DNA of 64,000 nucleotides, taken from Chamaecyparis obtusa. Taxonomy: Eukaryota; Streptophyta; Pinopsida; Cupressales; Cupressaceae. A program made the position numbers and the translations under genes. Below, piece after piece: positions 47,292 through 58,165 of this stretch (position 1 is the stretch's first letter; every line of letters starts with the position of its first letter). The DNA is taken from assembly GCA_027943335.1 (NCBI GenBank), contig BSBK01003561.1, forward strand, positions 1-64,000, written 5' to 3'. The notes under the pieces are model-generated. The model saw only the letters and a program-made list of their open reading frames with translations, was not told the origin of the DNA and searched no databases.

Positions 47292-48500
47292 CTACCTCAC
47301 ATTGAGATTAGGTTGAGTAAATATGTATTGAAGGCTTTGGTGATTAGTATGTAACTCAAACTGATGCCCCAATAAGAAGTGTCTCCAATGATTTAAGGCA
47401 TGAACTACATTTGCTAACTCCAAATCATGGGTGGGATAGTTAAGCTCATGTTCCTTAAGCTTTCTAGACTCATAAGAAATAACTCTTCCCTCTTGCACCA
47501 ATACTGCTCCTATACCTTCCAAGGAGGCATCAGTACAAACTACAAAATTTTCAGCGGGGTTAGGTACCACCAAAATCAAGGCACTGGTCAACTTATCCTT
47601 TAGGATCTAAAAAGCCTCTGAACATTTCTCTATCCAAATGAACTTCTTTGCTTTCCTTTGCAAGGAAGTGATGGGATGAGCTATTCTAGAGAATCCTTAG
47701 ATGAAGCATCTTTATTATCTGACTAAACCCATAAAACTATGAACCTCTGAGACATTGGTGGGGGTTGTCCATTCAACTATAGCTTCTATCTTGGTGGGAT
47801 TGACTGATATACCTTCTCCTGAGATAACATGAAAAAGATACTTAACTTCAATTTGAAAGAAATCACACTTCTCCAAGATTGCAAAGAACTGATTCTCATG
47901 AAGGCATTGTAACACTTGTCGAAGATGTTGCTCATGTTCTTCCACTATCTTAGAATACACCAAAATATCATCTAGGAAAATTATGAAAAATTTATCCTAG
48001 AAGGTCCTAAATACCCCATTCATAAGACTCGTGAATATTGATGGTTCATTTGTGAGACCAAAAGGTACCATGATAAATTCAGTGTCCATACCGAGTATGA
48101 AAAGTTGTTCGGTGAATGTCAGCTTCATGAATCCTTAACTGATGATAACCTAACTTTAGATCAATCTTGGAAAACACCTTGGCTCCTTTTATCTAGTCAA
48201 ATTGGTCATCAATTCTTGAAAAAGGGAACTGATTCTTAATGGTTACATTTTTGAGTTAACGATAGTCAATGCATAACCATAGTGAACCATCCTTCTTTTT
48301 AACAAAGATAACTAGAGCTCCCCAAGGTGACACACTTGGTCTGATAAAGAATTTTTCTAAGAGTTCTTCTAGTTGAACTTTTAGCTCACTCAACTCCTAA
48401 CTGGTCATGCGATAAGGAGCTTTAGAGATAGGCTCAACTCCTGGAACCAGTTCTATGTGAAAATCAATGTCCCTTTTGGGAGGCATTCCTAGAATCTCAT
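47292..48500 (-). pseudogene. pol: Chromovirus H reverse transcriptase and RNase H
   Basis: RNase H is at 47292-47591 ([50 protein letters not shown]). The catalytic Asp of TDAS is kept, and the later TDHQSL has Asn. The thumb and late RT are at 47715-47963 (CDFFQIEVKYLFHVISGEGI, VSEVHSFMGL). Earlier RT blocks run brokenly to about 48500. The arrangement RT, RNase H, integrase identifies Ty3/gypsy. Confidence 0.88.
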
Positions 48501-48851
48501 TTGGATATACATTTTCAAAATCTTAAAGTAAAGGGTGCTCAAGTATAATTTCTCTATCTTCCTAGTTAATCAAATCATGAACTGAGACTGCAAGAAGTTG
48601 GCATCCCTTCCTCATGCATTTCTTAAGTTGCATAGTTGATATCATCTGGAGTGAAATAGGTTGTTGAATTCCAAAAATTATGTTGGGCTTACCTAAATCA
48701 TCCAAGTAATGAATGAGGTTCTTTCTATAATCTATCTTGGCTTCATGAGCTGTCAGCTAATCCATTCCTAGGATAACTCCATACAATCCAAGAGGAATAA
48801 CTCAAAGATCAATATTGGTAAAAAAAAAGGTCCTAATCCCAAGTTGCAACC

Positions 48852-49364
48852 TTAAGCACACAAATCTGTGGTCATTTTATCCCTTGAGTCTAGCTCTACC
48901 TGCCACTTAACTCCTTGCCCTACTACCACTAGCTCCCACTTTTCTATCAATGAAGAAGATATGAAGGAGTCAGTTTCTCCTGAGTCAAAGAGAATAGAAA
49001 TAGTTTTACCCTTTAATAAACTTGAAGTTTCTATGATAGTGTTTTGGTGATCAGCTTGTATGTGTTCCACTACGGTGAACACCCTATGAGATCGACCGAC
49101 ATCTCCTACTGTTGGTTCTAAAATTGCTTGATTTTGATTGGTGAGATTCATGCATTGAGAAAAACAAATTGAAATATGTCCTTACTATCCACAAGAATAA
49201 CACCCATTATTCCTTCCCAAGTTCTTTACAAGAGGTGCAATGGATTGTTGATAATCTCCTCTATTGAAATTTTGAGAATTTGTGGAGGAGGAAACCTTTG
49301 TTGTGCTTGAAATTTGTTACAATTTTGAGGTTGTTGAAACTTCCCAATTGTTATTGATACTTCT
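48852..49364 (-). pseudogene. gag-pro: Chromovirus H protease and gag C-terminus
   Basis: The retropepsin at 48852-49151 reads ISILFDSGETDSFISSSLI (family style LFDSGATHSFIS), keeping the catalytic DSG. Just upstream, near 49160-49205, a knuckle reads CYSCG, two stops, then GHISIC. Before it is a Ser/Asn/Gln-rich gag tail. Sequence recognisable as H stops at about 49364, so the gag core and 5' LTR are missing. Confidence 0.82.
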
Positions 49365-50411
49365 TTGGTAGAAACATCAGGTATGGTAATGGCCACAACA
49401 CAATTGATAGCAAGGGTGGCAAAAAAAGAGGCCAAGGAGAAAGAGGAACTCACTGCAAAGTTGGAAACAGTTTTGAAGGTTTATGGTGAGTTGAAAAAAG
49501 GGATTTTTGAAAGAGATACTTTGATTGCAGATTTACAGAAGAGATTGGGAGAGCATGGCCCAGTGCAAATATCAGAACAAGTGCAGATAGCTCCCTCCCC
49601 TGCTAGGCCTTCCTCATCAAGCCCGATTGTTGAATTTCCTCCTTCCCCTCTTCCCCCTTCCATGGATGAGGAAGACATTGATCAAAAGGTAAAGCAGAGG
49701 TTTGAAAAGAAGATAAAAGATGCTGTTTCACATTTTGTTGCAAATGTGAAACCTAAAGAAGTGTACAAAACTACCTAGAAATTGGCAAAGATTTTAACAT
49801 CTTTTCAAAAGGAAGTAGCCACTATGGACAAGATTTTGGAAAAATGGGTTGCAAGGAGAGATAATTTGAAATCATTTTTTGATGAAATCAAGGATAAATG
49901 TATTTTTGATATAGAGCTAACAAAAACTTACAGGTTTTTTAAGGATCTTTTTGATTTTGAGATAAAAAGTGAGAGTTTAAAGAGAAGATTAGAAATCTTA
50001 AGGGTAAGGTACTTTCAAGATAATTTTCAAATGTTTCCAGGTCTTATCAAGGCAGATGGGGTTATTAAAAATAAAGATGAATCGATGGAATAGATAGATG
50101 GGAAAGTATTGTCTAGAATGGATTCCATTTTAGGTACAGATGATAATACCCCCCTTGTACAACTAATTGAGCTTCTTTAGGATGCCAGGATACGCTTTGC
50201 TAATGTGAAAATAGAAGTTCACTAGGTAGTTGCTGAATGAAACAAATTATTGTCAAAAAGGGATGAATTCTTGACTTTTCATTGGCCAAGTGAAGAGACC
50301 TATATGTCCTGGGAGTCAACCTATCCCTTAGAAGATTCAGAAGAGGAAGTAGCATCAAATAAAGAAGTAACAAGTGGCATTATTCCAAACCCTCAAGATC
50401 AAGATAAATAG
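49365..50411 (+). pseudogene. Element I ORF, coiled-coil protein of unknown function
   Basis: A single frame of 349 codons ends at TAG 50411 and is broken by only five stops (TAG at 49776, 50091, 50178 and 50223; TGA at 50238). The start at 49365 is a TTG and not supported; the true start is unknown. The protein has a Lys/Glu-rich coiled coil, a Pro/Ser-rich linker (about residues 75-105), then another helical part and an acidic tail. It contains no enzymatic motif. A candidate LTR follows at 50485. It resembles in style the J ORF and the end of the element C second ORF. Confidence 0.5.
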
Positions 50412-50484
50412 GGGTAAAAGCATCAAGCAGTTAACATAAGCACGGATACAACACCTAGCAAAAGTTGAACTACCCCTGGGAGCT

Positions 50485-51563
50485 GTTGCAAGATTTTTGG
50501 CACTCATCTTTATGATTCATCTCAAAGATTTGTAACAAGAAAGTTTCTATTTTCATTTTTTGTCCTATATGAGAACTCCTTTCTTGTCTTTTCTACAAAG
50601 ATCTGAAGCTTGTTTGCAATCCTTATTTTCTATAAAAGGATTACCAAGATCAGTGAAAAAGGATCGAGAACTTGATCAATTTAACTGATAAGTTTCTTGA
50701 GTTTGGGATATCATAGACTGTATTTTTGGCATATTTATATAGAAGAACAATATTTTCGATTCAATTTAATTTCAGAAGGTTGCATTGTAAATCATTTTGT
50801 AAAAGCATGATATAATACAACATTTGAATAGAATCCAAGATTTATATCTCTCCTCGAGTATCTTTATTTGAATTATGAATTGTTCCAGTTCATTGCATGG
50901 ATAATCTTTGTGTGTGTGTTTATATTTCTCAGTTCTAATCCAAGATCAAATTAAATAATCTTTGAATATAACATAAATTCTTTGAATTTTTTTCTTAAGG
51001 ATACATCAGTAAATAGTGTGAATCTAGGAATCTTTTAATAAAATCCACCACAGGGTGACTAGTATTTTCAAAGGGTAAAGATCTTTCAAAGTTCAATATA
51101 TTTGTTCATGTATAACAGTCTTGTAGTGGAGGTGTTACCCAATGAATAAGACACTAGCCGACAGTGGAGTTCTTCTCATAGAGATTAGTGTTTGAAAGGA
51201 TTCTACTGGTATTTCCATCTTTAAGCATAAAATTGTCAAAATTCTTTGAAATACAGTGATTTGCAAAGTAGTTTACTACCTAGTGATAGTGAAAGATCTA
51301 TGAATGAATGGTTATCATTTAGGTTTCTCTGATCATTTATCTGTTACATTTAAATCCAATTAGTAATTAGTGAAATAAATCTTGTTTTACTGGATTAGGA
51401 GCACCCTCCTTGGTTTTGCAGAGCTAGAAGTGCAGAGGGTAGTCTTGTCCCTATAGTTGGTCCAATCATCTTTAGAGATAAATATTTGGATCTAACCCAT
51501 CCCAAAAATCTATAGATGTGTTGGTTGCTTGTCAAAGCATAAAGTCCATTTTGGGAACCAACA
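50485..51563 (+). repeat. Candidate 3' LTR of element I
   Basis: It begins TGTTGCAAG after a short purine stretch (GGGAGC) and ends GGGAACCAACA, giving TGTTG...CAACA ends. A TATAAAAGG box at 50631-50639 is well placed for U3. No second copy in the window confirms it. The right boundary coincides with the break in the element G RNase H. Confidence 0.35.
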
Positions 51564-53030
51564 AAGTAGAGCTTCATATTTAGCAATATTGTTTGTGCAA
51601 GAAAATTTTATTCTGAATGCTTTAGGTATTGAATAACCTTGTGGTGTTATGAAAAATATGCCTACTCCAGATCCATTCTATGTGTAAGATCCATCAAAGA
51701 AAAGATGTCAAGTTCTAAAAGATATGTGCATAATGGATGAGTCAGGAAATTCCATTTGTAATGGTGTATCATCAAATGTTGGTGCTTCAACCAACTAATC
51801 TGCAATGATTTGTCCCTTGATAGCTTTCCTTTCAACATATTCTATGTCAATTTCACTAAATAGCATCACCCATTTAGCTAATCTACCTATGAGGGAAGTT
51901 TTTCTCAATAAGTATTTCAATGGATCTATCTTACCTATCAATTGTGTTGTATGAGATAACATGTGGTGTCTTAGTTTCTAGGATGCAAATATCACAGCTA
52001 GACAAGCTTTCTCAATCATTGAATAATTCTTCCCATATTCTACCAGTGTTCTACTGATGTAGTAAATAGCTCTTTCCTTCTTATTTTCATCATGTTGTGC
52101 TAATAATGCCCCCAGTGATGTATCTATGGTGAAGACATACATAATCAATGGATTCCCTTGTATAGGAGGCATCAAAATAGGAGGATTTGATAAATATTGC
52201 TTGATGTGGTTGAAATTCTTTTCACATTCTTCATTCCATGAGAAGGTCACACCTTTATGTAATGTCTTTGTGAAAGGTTGTGATATGTCTGCTAACTGAG
52301 ATATGAAATGTCTGATTGATTGCACCCTTCCTTGTAAGGTTCTCATTTGACTAATATTTTTAGGGGGTCACATCTCCATGATAGCCTTAACATTAGGAGG
52401 ATCTACTTCAATACCCTTCTTTGAAACAATATAGCCTAGGAGCTTTCCAAAAGTGACACCAAAAGCACACTTTTGAGGGTTTAGTCTGAGACTAAACTTC
52501 TCCATTCTATCTAGTATTTTGCTGAAGTCATTTAGATGTTCTGATCTTATCATTGATTTAGCTAAGGTGTCATCAACATAGTCTTCAATGGTTCGATGCA
52601 TCATATCATGGAAGATAGATGTCATAGCTCATCGATATGTAGCACCAGTGTTCTTAACACCAAATGGCATGATGTTCCAATAGAAGGCACCTCATGCATA
52701 TGTAAAAGATATTTTCTCTTGATCTTCTAGAGCAATCTTAATTTGGTTATATCCAGAGAAACTATCCATTAAAGATTACATTTGAAAACCCGTAGTCATG
52801 TCCACTATCATATCGACGTTTGGTAGTGGAAAGCCATCCTTAGGACATGCTTTGTTTACATTTGTGAAGTCCATGCATACTCTTATAAATTTTTCAGGTT
52901 TAGATACTAGAACAATATTAGAGATGCATTCAACATAATCAATAACTTGGATAAATCTAGCTTTTAATAACTTTTCTAGCTTAGCTTTGACTACGAGTGC
53001 AACATGTGGATGCATCTCTCACAACTTTTG
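51564..53030 (-). pseudogene. pol: Element G reverse transcriptase, RNase H and second RNase H (Tat/Ogre-like)
   Basis: The RT blocks are ACPKDGFPLPNVDMIVDMTT at 52776-53015 and EDYVDDTLAKS at 52368-52625 (YVDD active site present). The connection and RNase H (ISQLADISQPFTKTLHKG, VFTIDTSLGALLAQHDE) are at 51978-52346. A second RNase H-like domain is readable at about 51564-51770 (FFDGSYT, TNNIAKYEALL), as known for the Tat/Ogre lineage. It is cut off near 51563 and no integrase follows. Stops and shifts are frequent. Confidence 0.87.
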
Positions 53031-53180
53031 TTTGATAGGTTTGACTCTTGGAGCTATAAAAGGATGATGCATTGTCAGATTTGGATCTAACCCTAGCATA
53101 TATGAATACTTCCATGCAAAGTTGATTTTCTTTTCTATTAGGAAAGTAGTGAATACCTGTTTCTCTTCCTCTGATGGGGA

Positions 53181-55110
53181 TTATGCTACATGAATCAATT
53201 GTGGTTCTTCTATTGTACCCAAGTTGATAGATTGAGTTGGTTCTATCAATACTAGAAATTTGTTATGTAAATGACTTAGAAGGACATCAAATATCTCATC
53301 CTTAGGCATCTCAAGGAGGTTTTCACCTTTAGATACATCTTTTATTTTTACTATTTTAGGTTTTGATATTGCCACAAAGTGGTTTTCACCCTCAAAACTC
53401 TTTTTCTTTTTACTTTTTTTTTTTTGACTGAGATATCTAATATCTGACTCTATCATGCTAATGCTAGGTTCACCAATGGAAGTTTTCATAGATTCCACTA
53501 CATTGAGGTAGTAGGAAAAAGCATAGTCAATCTAGAAGGTGTGGATATCTCAGTCTGAATCAGTAGATGTTTGGTCAATAAGCTTTGGATGTTGGATAGT
53601 CAAGGTAGGGGAGGATTTGGAAATGACGTTCATGCATATGGTGTTTTCATCATTGGTCCTAACCCAACTCTTGAATTCAAAGGTGATATTACTACTCAGA
53701 ATGTTCAGCTCATGAATCATTTCAATGTCATTATTGGATTCCACTTTAGCAGTAGGTAGATTAGACTCGTTAAGTTTTTCATTTTTCTCTAGATTCACAT
53801 TGGATTTAGGTGAATATTGGTGAATGACATCAATATGTTTTTCAGTGATAAGCTCATCTTCTTCTAGAATAACTCCCCATTATTAGTGATTTGATTCATC
53901 CTTTGATTCTTTATCTAGAACTCTGGGAAATTTGAGAACATGTGTAAATTCAGGACAAAACCCCAAGTAGGGTAACCTTCAGATTCTAAGTTGAATTCAT
54001 ATTCATGGGAGTCGATCTTAGAATCCATATTGTATCCCAAATGTTCAGCTATTGTGAGAGGTTTACCTTATTCTTGTTGAGTAGTAGGTTCTTGTGTATG
54101 TACTACATTGATATTCTCCTTATGTTTCTCTTCATTCTTAAGAAGATCTAGTATATCTTGAGGTAAATGTTCATAAGGAATAAGATTAGTGATGTCTGAT
54201 TGTTATGTTTCTTACTTTTCAATTTTATCCACTTTTGGTTCTATTTGTTCTATCACATGAGAAGAGTTTCCACTAAGGTGGAAGGGCTTCTTGTGATATC
54301 CAATTCTTCCAGTCTCCTTGTTTGTTCTCCCATAGTGTTCAATAGGTTGTATGATTCCTTTTCCTCTTGTTCCTAGGGGTCCTTTGCCTATGTATCCCAT
54401 TTTATACATGAGTTTTTGACCCGGTCCATATGACTTTGAAGGAACCTTGTTTGATTTGGAGTCACATTTATGAACTGATTTAGATTGAGAATCATCTTTG
54501 TATAGTCATGCAAGCTCAGCTTCTTCTTCTTCAAACTCTTTCTTGGACACTTTCTCTATGAAAAAACTTCCATTGTAGATAGATTGAGGCTCTTTAGATG
54601 CTTGTTTTGTCTATTTTAAGGGCTGCCCATAAGATTTAGGTGAGACTGGGAGAGATGTTAGAGATAGGACTGGTTCCATAGTATATTCTCCCATGCCTGT
54701 GTCCTTGATTTTGACCTCTTTGGAAATGTCTTCCATCTTGGATGTAGATGCTATGTTTTTTTTCTTAGTAGAAGATTCCCTATTATTTGGAACAAGTTTT
54801 TCAACACTCTCTTTCAATGCATTGCAGGATTTAGATATGTCAGCTGGAATTGTTACCTCTACTCCATCATAAGGAAATTTCACACATTGATGGTATGTTG
54901 ACTGAATAGCTTGAATTTCATGCATCCAAGGTCTCCCTAGAAGAATGTTGTAGGCCAAAGGAAGATCCAAAACTTGATAGGTGATGTCTCTGATAATTGT
55001 TCCTATTCTGATAGGTAGCACAATTGTTCCCCTAGAGGATCTTTCTTGTTCATCATATGCTTTTATGGTTATCTTCTTTTTAGGATCAATAGCATCTTTT
55101 GATAATCCTA
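53181..55110 (-). pseudogene. pro: Element G protease and G-patch-containing linker (Tat/Ogre-like)
   Basis: The retropepsin begins near 55140 with VLIDEGAGLNICSYKLV (family style VLIDNGSALNV), with the DxGA site recognisable. It continues at 54611-55021 (AYNILLGRPWMHEIQAIQST). A G-patch-like motif, GYIGKGPLGTRGKGIIQPI, is at 54212-54409. The rest to 53181 is a Lys/Glu/Ser-rich linker before RT. Several frames are involved because of indels. Confidence 0.75.
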
Positions 55111-57000
55111 GTCATGTGACCAATTTGTAGGAACAAATGTTTAGACCGGCACCTTCATCTATCAACACACGTTTGACATGATAGTTTTGTATTAAGAATT
55201 CAACATGAAAGGGCTGGTTATGTGGATGACTCAGTGAATTTTCATCTTCCTCTGAAAAGGAGATATACTAGGGTGATGTCAAATTACCAACCATAGTCTG
55301 AAATCTATCTAGATCAAGATTGTCAGGAACATTGGAGCTGAGAAGAGCTTTATCCAGAATAGCCCTATGAGCAAGAGATATCCTAAGAAACTCAAACATG
55401 GATATTTTAGCATTGGTATGTTGGAGTTGTTGGACAATACTGTATGATGTTGGTCTAGTCTCTTTAGGATTTGATGATTTTGAGGTAGCCCTCTATTTAG
55501 AAGCAGATGAAAGACTATAAACCACCTTAGGGACATTTGGTGAATCCTACTTTTGTCCTTGTAGATGTACCTAAGCTTGTGATCGAGTTACTACATTTTC
55601 TGATTGATTATCTCTATCTCTTCTTACAATGGTGATGACATTGCAATGTTCAGATAGGTATGGTTCAACCATGTTTATGATAACATTGTTTCCAGAATAG
55701 GCATAATTGACTTAAGCACCCATGTTAGGCTTAGAAGATAAATCTCCTTGAGTATGCTTTAGAAATGGTTCCATGAATGTTGTATGATCATTGTTGGTTT
55801 TATGGTTGTCAATTACAAATTCTCCATCATCAATCTTGTCTTGTATGAGATGCTTCAAGTGCATGCAATTATTGGTTTTATGACCCATTTTTTATGGAAG
55901 TCACAAAAATCGGTCTCTTTCCACCATTTAGGATCATATGGTTTTATCTCAGGTAATGTGATGGTTTTGTTCACCAATAGCATTTTCATGGCAAATTCCA
56001 AGGACTCACCCAAAGGATTGAACTCACGCTTTGGTTTTGAAACCCATGGTTTATAGTCATTAGACTTTTTAGAATATTCAAATGCCTTTAGTTTAGAAGC
56101 TTTTATGGCTTGGGAACCAATGGTGAGACTAAATGTTGGTGCCTTTGATGGAGCACTGATGTGATCATCAACACCATCTATTACAAAATTCTTATTCTTG
56201 TTCCAGAATTTGACTTTATCTTTTTTATTGGAACTAGAACCTGATTCATACTTGCTATCTTTTTTAAGAGATATATCTCCATTAGGAGAAAGAACATTTT
56301 CAATCTTTATGGAATTTTCTACCATTTTCTCAAAAGAAGTATGATTCTGCATTTGTGAATGATAATTGAGTTTTGGAGTCAGATTGTTGATGAAGATCTC
56401 TAGCTTTTCAATTTCTAGAATAGGTCAAGCATAGAGTGAAAACTTCTTCCTCCATCATTTGAGGAAGGTGAGGAAGGGTTTTCCTAAGTTTTTCTTTAGA
56501 TTGTAGATGTCTATTATAGTGACTGGATGTTGAATATTGTAGGAGTATTGTTGGTAAAATAATTTAATCAACTCTTCAAAATTATTGATAGTTGGAGGCA
56601 TTTTAGAGAACCAATGAATGGCTACTCCTCCCAGAGATCACGAGAAGAGACACAATATGTATGTTGGTTCATGCATAAATTCCATGGATTGGGTACATAA
56701 TTCTTTGACATGATCTTGGGGGTCAGAGTTTCCATCATATTTGTCATATTTTGGAATTTCCACTCTTTTTGGGAATGGTGGCATTCACAAGATTTTTATC
56801 CAATGGGAAGGGGCATAGAGCCTCCATAGAGAATTCTTTAGGTTCTTTCTCTTTTTCTAGCTTGTTGAGTTTAATTACATGGCATGCATCTATTTCATCA
56901 TGGTTGTGATGGGAGTTTCTTCCTCTTGTGTGATGATTGACTGGTTAGAATAATATCCTAGTAACTCAAGGATTGGACATCTTTTAATAGTGATTCATTT
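55111..57000 (-). pseudogene. gag: Element G gag (Tat/Ogre-like)
   Basis: Near 56460-56640 the capsid region reads SLGGVAIHWFSKMPPTINNF and YNIQHPVTIIDIYNLKKNLG. The C-terminal part at 55855-56352 ends WWKETDFCDFHKKW. A single missing G then shifts the frame away from GHKTNNC, so a CX2HX4HX4C-type knuckle is broken there. Downstream broken frames (55309-55536 and around) lead to the protease. Confidence 0.75.
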
Positions 57001-57380
57001 CTTAAAATCATCACGTATCATATTAGAACATCATGCTAGACTTCATTAAATGTATCAATCTGAGAACGTGAACTTGAGATGATGGCTGTAAAGTTTATGC
57101 TTTAGTTCTCCTTAAGAGTCATCACTACTAAGAAAAAGCTATTGCTCTAGGAGATTTATACTAGGAATTGAAACTGTAGATTAACTCTCATCTTAAAAGA
57201 AAAACTTAACAGTAAATAGATAATTATTGAGAAGTAAACCTATGCTGTAGGAAACAGTTAATGGTTCTGCTACCAGTGGCTGCAGGAGCAACAGTGCTTA
57301 ACAACTTCAAAGAAACTAAACTAAATCCTACTTAAGCATGAACAAGGAATTCACCTCCCGTGTGGGCCCCCATAGAAGTA
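57001..57380 (-). other. Element G leader or flank, no gene recognised
   Basis: Non-coding. A GC-rich patch near 57355-57373 (minus-strand TATGGGGGCCCACA...) lies beside the candidate LTR and could be a PBS, though spacing to the LTR end is larger than usual. Confidence 0.35.
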
Positions 57381-58146
57381 TGAATGAATTATAACTCAGA
57401 GATTGAAATATGAAACTATCATATATTCATTTAACAAAACATAGATACAATATAGGATATCAAAGTATTTCACTCTATTGTTGGATTACAATATGAATTC
57501 CTCAAAATGTCTAACTAGCCTAGAATCATAAGTTCCAGCTTATTTAAAAGCAACTAAGAAAAATAGAACACCTGCAGACTAGGTCCTTCATTACATAGCA
57601 TAAAAACCTTAGTTACAGGAATGACAACATCATTTATGCAAGAAGATAAGCCATATTTAGTGCTTTGAGAATATAGGAATGATTAGTAACTAGATTGACT
57701 TGGTCTGAATCAGCAACCGCAAGGTTATGGAAGGAGTGGAGCTATGATGAGATCTAAAATAGTTACTCACCTTAAAAGACCCACTCATCCTTGAGTCTGT
57801 GCTCCTTGCTAACGTATTCTTCTCCTACAAAAGGTTAACATAACAGAATCCACAACACGAATCCAAGGTAGAGATTATAATAAGTTTTCCTATTTTAATG
57901 TAGCGTTGTCACACAGCTGTAGGAGGCCTACCCATTAAAGCTAGAGAAGGAAAATACTAGATTTTATCATAACATTCATTAATCTATATATATATTCAGT
58001 ATTATCCTTTAGTTTCAAAAGTATCAAATATACATATGGCTAAAGCTTAGAAACATAAAAGGCTGTATAATTTTTATGAAAAACCATAAGATATTTAAGT
58101 TTGAACGTAGAAAATCATAAACAAAACATCGCATAAACTTGAATCA
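57381..58146 (-). repeat. Candidate LTR between elements G and F
   Basis: On the minus strand it begins TGATTCAAG right after a purine tract and ends near AATTCATTCA. A TATATATATAG box lies near 57985, suitable for U3. It fits as the 3' LTR of F. Because G gag lies directly left of it, it may also have served as the 5' LTR of G. No second copy is in the window. Confidence 0.5.
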
Positions 58147-58165
58147 TCATTCCCCCTAGCTTAGC
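58147..58165 (-). other. Element F polypurine tract
   Basis: Minus-strand AGCTAAGCTAGGGGGAATGA directly precedes the candidate LTR start. Confidence 0.55.
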
